The notes under the pieces: generated by a model
The model's database searches: none
Told to the model about the DNA's origin: nothing
The model's input: only the letters and a program-made list of their open reading frames with translations
Shown: positions 62,872-64,000 of the stretch, piece after piece
Layout of the letters: every line of letters begins with the position of its first letter
Position numbering within the stretch: the first letter of the stretch is position 1
Translations under genes and position numbers: made by a program
Origin: Jonesia denitrificans DSM 20603
GTDB lineage: Bacteria > Actinomycetota > Actinomycetes > Actinomycetales > Cellulomonadaceae
Direction: 5' to 3'
Length of the DNA: 64,000 bases
NCBI RefSeq assembly: GCF_000024065.1
Contig: NC_013174.1
Coordinates: forward strand, 1,736,001-1,800,000

Positions 62872-62995
62872 GGCGGTCTCCTTCACTCACTTGGCTGGTA
62901 CAGATTTATGGTACCACTCAGCACTTGCGGCGCTCAGATTCGACGATCAAGACACACACCGATGCGGAACCTCATCACAGGGAAAACCTCCGTTT

Positions 62996-63101
62996 CATTC
63001 AGGTGCTCTTGGTGGAGCAGCCGTGGATGTCACCGACCGTGAACCACTCCCAGACTCTTCCCCATTATGGGACGCCCCCAACCTGATCCTTACCCCGCAC
63101 G
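62996..63101 (+). pseudogene. 3' fragment of the hydroxyacid dehydrogenase gene
   Basis: 106 bp match 61996-62101 exactly 1000 bp upstream, with only about five differences near its left end. It marks the right side of the toxin-antitoxin block. The stretch 62300-62337 and 62872-62995 around the pair has no gene. Confidence 0.9.
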
Positions 63102-63134
63102 CCCTTGTTTCCCTGGGGCACGTAGGATCACTGC

Positions 63135-63686
63135 ATGACCAGTGCTGCCCCTACAGTTCACCTGATGACTCCGCGTTTGATTCTGCGCGAGCTCACTGAA
63201 GAAGACCTTCCCAGCCTGTCTACTCTCCTCCAGGACGAACAGACAATGCACGCCTACGAGGGTGCGTTCAGCAACGACATGGTTCATGCATGGTTCTGCC
63301 GGATGCTCGAGCGGTATGACTCTGACGGGTATGGGTTATGGGCTGCCATCAACCGTGACACTGGTGTGATGATCGGGCAGTGTGGACTGACCCGGCAAAC
63401 AATACTCGACCGCGATGTGATTGAGGTGGGATACCTGTTTCATCACGCTCACTGGCATCAAGGGTTCGCCGTTGAGGCTGCGTCCGCATGCAGAGACTAT
63501 GCGTTTCACCACGTCAACGAGCACAAGGTGTGGGCTCAGGTGCGGGACACCAACATTGCCTCCATGAACGTTGCGATCCGCCTCGGTATGACCGTTCGTG
63601 GCCGGTTCGTCAAACACTACCGGGGTGTTGACATGCCACACCTAGCGTTCGCAATCAACAATCCACGGTTCACTCAGAATGCGTAA
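63135..63686 (+). CDS. GNAT-family N-acetyltransferase (RimJ/RimL-like)
   Basis: 183 residues. TPRLILRELTEEDLPSLS is the standard opening of this group; IGQCGLTRQ and VGYLFHHAHWHQGFAVEAA contain the acetyl-CoA-binding region, ending HKVWAQVRDTNIASMNVAIR. Transfers an acetyl group to an amine, target unknown. Its 3' end is repeated before the toxin-antitoxin pair. Confidence 0.9.
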   Translation: MTSAAPTVHLMTPRLILRELTEEDLPSLSTLLQDEQTMHAYEGAFSNDMVHAWFCRMLERYDSDGYGLWAAINRDTGVMIGQCGLTRQTILDRDVIEVGYLFHHAHWHQGFAVEAASACRDYAFHHVNEHKVWAQVRDTNIASMNVAIRLGMTVRGRFVKHYRGVDMPHLAFAINNPRFTQNA

Positions 63687-63696
63687 CAACCAGGTA

Positions 63697-64000
63697 TTAC
63701 CCCGTACGCAGTGACCGTTTCCGTTGGCACCGCGGACACCAGAATGAAGACCGGTTCATGAACGCTGAGCGGCGGATAGGGGTAGCACACCGCCTGCATG
63801 GCTCACCCTCACGCCCATACACGTTCAACGACCGGTCAAAATACCCCGACTGTCCGTTAACGTTGACATACAAGTCATCAAAGCTGGTGCCGCCCTGCAC
63901 CAACGCTTCACCCATCACCTCACCCAGGTGAGTAAGAAGACGCCGCCACGCGGTGCGGGTCACCGCGTTCGCGGCGCTCTCTCCATGAATACGCGCCCGC
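63697..64000 (-). CDS. mutM: Formamidopyrimidine-DNA glycosylase, C-terminal part (cut by window edge)
   Basis: The minus-strand frame is open from the window edge ([13 protein letters not shown]...) to a stop at 63697. [19 protein letters not shown], then [17 protein letters not shown] and FWCPRCQ are the helix-two-turn-helix tail and terminal zinc finger of Fpg/MutM, which excises oxidised purines. The catalytic N-terminal Pro-Glu lies beyond 64000. A GTG at 63963 is internal, not the start. Confidence 0.93.
   Translation of the reverse strand, partial: RARIHGESAANAVTRTAWRRLLTHLGEVMGEALVQGGTSFDDLYVNVNGQSGYFDRSLNVYGREGEPCRRCATPIRRSAFMNRSSFWCPRCQRKRSLRTG

Noticed and set aside
1-64000. CRISPR array, prophage or insertion sequence
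   Set aside because: No regularly spaced repeats, integrase, transposase or terminal repeats were seen.

Overview
The window is about 57-60% G+C by eye, densely coded and clearly actinobacterial. Markers are a DevS/DevR-type two-component pair, LADTG cell-wall sorting signals of the class E sortase type, the nadD-rsfS and rplU-rpmA-obg-proB neighbourhoods, an RNase E/G with a long disordered N-terminus, and frequent GTG starts. Together with a wall-anchored xylanase and arabinan-type GH43 enzymes, this suggests a plant-polysaccharide-degrading member of the Micrococcales (Jonesia/Cellulomonas-like). That placement is inference. No rRNA, plasmid, phage or CRISPR signal is seen, so this looks like ordinary chromosome with several accessory patches.

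Layout. 1-0.7 kb: start of a glycine-betaine ABC ATPase (proV) with a sigma70-like promoter and long leader. 0.7-6 kb: a sortase-anchored VaFE/thioester pilin-like protein, then an SPFH / zinc-ribbon / small membrane protein operon. 6-9.3 kb: DUF808 protein, MFS transporter, PIN-like protein. 9.4-11.6 kb: module A of a DUF6318-type lipoprotein plus PKD-domain protein pair, then a histidine phosphatase. 11.7-16.7 kb: two tandem secreted GH43 enzymes with shared operators. 16.8-19.7 kb: DEDDh exonuclease and a two-gene helical (T7SS-effector-like) unit. 19.7-23.5 kb: PepN and a HAD phosphatase. 23.8-24.5 kb: lipoprotein module B. 24.8-28.7 kb: Mrr-like nuclease, PH-domain protein, DUF952 and a nuclease-helicase fusion (possible defence patch). 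28.8 kb: tRNA-Ala. 29-33.7 kb: STM3941-like protein, M18 aminopeptidase, lipoprotein modules C and D. 33.8-41.7 kb: histidine phosphatase, rsfS, Pro-rich membrane protein, nadD, small membrane protein, proA, PLP decarboxylase, GPH-type symporter. 41.9-45.4 kb: wall-anchored GH10 xylanase. 45.6-52.5 kb: proB, obg, rpmA, rplU, rne. 53.1-61.1 kb: cydABDC followed by a DevS-like kinase and DevR-like regulator. 61.2-64 kb: 2-hydroxyacid dehydrogenase, a YefM/YoeB-type toxin-antitoxin pair set between duplicated gene fragments, a GNAT enzyme and the 3' end of mutM.

How parts work together. Two sequences matching the DevR/DosR box lie upstream of cydA, and a DevR-like regulator whose recognition helix resembles DevR lies at the far end of the same locus. 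This makes a self-contained hypoxia/redox circuit for cytochrome bd plausible. The GH43 pair and the GH10 enzyme form a hemicellulose/arabinan outfit; the xylanase is held on the wall by the same LADTG signal type as the pilin-like protein.

The most unusual feature is a dispersed family of lipoprotein + PKD-protein modules. There are four lipoprotein copies (A-D), two intact PKD partners and one or two decayed ones. All four lipoproteins, plus the T7SS-effector-like unit, carry a shared TTNYCCACAGG element 39-50 bp before the start codon. No function is known to me for this family.
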